From Phytohabitans houttuyneae (lineage in GTDB: Bacteria; Actinomycetota; Actinomycetes; Mycobacteriales; Micromonosporaceae): 64,000 nucleotides of DNA. Below, in pieces: positions 63,446 to 64,000 of this stretch. The DNA lies in the NCBI RefSeq assembly GCF_011764425.1, contig NZ_BLPF01000002.1:992997-1056996 (forward strand), written 5' to 3'. Each line of letters opens with the position of its first letter. The stretch's first letter is position 1. A program made the translations under genes and the position numbers. The notes under the pieces are model-generated. The model was given only the letters and a program-made list of their open reading frames with translations, was not told where the DNA came from and made no database searches.

Positions 63446-63543
63446 CACCTATTTGTCGTAGCTAATCGCGCTGGCAGCCGCTGCAATAGGGCCTTGGTAC
63501 CCGACCTCACTCGGTTCGGCGTGGCCGTATGGCCCGCCCACTC

Positions 63544-63557
63544 GGGACGATCGTCCA
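63544..63557. promoter_or_regulatory. DosR-like box in the 63400-63698 intergenic region
   Basis: GGGACGATCGTCCA matches 11 of 14 positions of GGGACTWWAGTCCC and contains the perfect palindrome GGACGATCGTCC. It lies 145 nt upstream of the Usp gene (minus) and 142 nt before the small plus-strand gene. Confidence 0.4.
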
Positions 63558-63598
63558 CTGGGCCGGATATGCGGCGCGTTCGGCCGCGACCGCTGCTG

Positions 63599-63612
63599 CG
63601 GACCTTCGGCCC
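63599..63612. promoter_or_regulatory. Second DosR-like box in the same intergenic region
   Basis: CGGACCTTCGGCCC matches 10 of 14 positions of GGGACTWWAGTCCC, 55 bp centre to centre from the 63544 box and 87 nt before the small gene at 63699. Confidence 0.35.
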
Positions 63613-63698
63613 GGCCAGAGGTGACGGCCGGCCCTGAAGCATCCGTGTGCTCCGAGTGTCCAATGGAGCGAGGAATCCACAGTGGAGGAGGTAGCGGC

Positions 63699-63851
63699 AT
63701 GTCGACCCGCGAGGCGCTTCAGCTGGCTCGGCACTATCAGGATGTCGCCCGGCGCAATCCTCACGAATCCCGATTCTGGACGGCGCGGTCGCTCTACTAT
63801 GGGCGGACGGCAATGCGGAACGGTCGGCTGCCGGGCCCGCCGCTCAGATGA
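63699..63851 (+). CDS. 50-aa hypothetical protein
   Basis: ATG 63699 follows a strong GGAGGAGG (63684-63691). The product MSTREALQLARHYQDVARRN plus 30 residues with FWTARSLYYGRTAMRNG is basic and helical. Its last 8 nt overlap the convergent DsrE-like gene. No family recognised, but the ribosome-binding site and the stress-island context support it. Confidence 0.6.
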   Translation: MSTREALQLARHYQDVARRNPHESRFWTARSLYYGRTAMRNGRLPGPPLR

Positions 63852-64000
63852 ACAGCAGCTGCGCGCCCTCGGTCTTCTCGATGAAGTCGGCGGCGCTGAT
63901 GATGCCCTCCACGGCGTCGTAAAGGTCGGACTCGTCAAGACGCATCATGTCCGCGGACATGCGGCAAGCCCACAGGTGTCCACCGGAGGCCACGATCTGT
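63844..64000 (-). CDS. DsrE/DsrF-like family protein (5' end outside window)
   Basis: The frame is open to the right edge. The visible C-terminal 51 residues contain WACRMSADMMRLDESDLYD and ISAADFIEKTEGAQLLFI, the conserved end of the DsrE/F-like (DsrE2/peroxiredoxin-like) family, with a conserved Cys in ACRMS. These small sulfur-relay-like proteins often sit beside Usp genes. The start is beyond 64000. Confidence 0.85.
   Translation of the reverse strand, partial: QIVASGGHLWACRMSADMMRLDESDLYDAVEGIISAADFIEKTEGAQLLFI

Noticed and set aside
1-64000. CRISPR arrays, IS elements, tRNA or rRNA genes
   Set aside because: No spaced direct repeats, transposase motifs, tRNA T-loop patterns or rRNA sequence seen on either strand.

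Overview
High-GC DNA with dense GTG/ATG starts, frequent 4-bp GTGA/ATGA stop-start overlaps and actinobacterial gene families (ANTAR regulator, HSP18-type repressor, VKOR/DsbA pair, LCP protein, actinobacterial cytochrome b). It looks like a chromosomal segment of a filamentous actinobacterium, probably Micromonosporaceae. The genus is inferred from gene content, not from a marker gene.

Layout. 1-6345: end of a sugar ABC transporter, a large secreted F5/8C plus pectate-lyase-fold protein and a sugar-nucleotide-type SDR (polysaccharide utilisation). 6360-11478 (minus): methionine (metNIQ) and alkanesulfonate (ssuABC) importers, with a candidate structured leader before metN. 11745-13889: hydrolase remnant, hydroxyquinol dioxygenase and maleylacetate reductase. 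13914-15672: two-component system. 16363-17809: small heat-shock protein with divergent RheA-like repressor and two matching operators. 17966-23640: miscellaneous enzymes, stress regulators (GAF-ANTAR, STAS), a peptidoglycan hydrolase and two coupled unknown genes. 23648-34025: sugar ABC transporter, Gfo/Idh/MocA oxidoreductase, GntR regulator, copper amine oxidase, SIS isomerase, BadF-type sugar kinase and aldehyde dehydrogenase, which read as one catabolic system for an amine-bearing sugar. 34050-38474: prenyl synthase, secreted GH5 with ricin lectin, and an aberrant cytochrome b. 38553-50398: exopolysaccharide locus (GT4, two FemAB-like transferases, DegT aminotransferase, 49-aa protein, polymerase, flippase, LCP, CapD dehydratase, tyrosine kinase and phosphatase, priming transferase). 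50647-53501: Ser/Thr kinase and VKOR/DsbA pair. 54178-64000: methyltransferase, then a universal-stress/CBS/flavodoxin/DsrE island with DosR-like palindromes.

Most original observations: (i) the amine-sugar catabolic cluster; (ii) a cytochrome b paralogue lacking both heme bH ligands and the acidic residue of the PEWY motif; (iii) twin FemAB-like transferases flanking an aminotransferase, plus a translationally coupled 49-aa protein; (iv) a 79-nt, 26-bp hairpin before the Ser/Thr kinase. A caution: seven frame breaks in six genes are all explained by one missing base in a G/C run of four, so they are more likely assembly errors than real pseudogenes.
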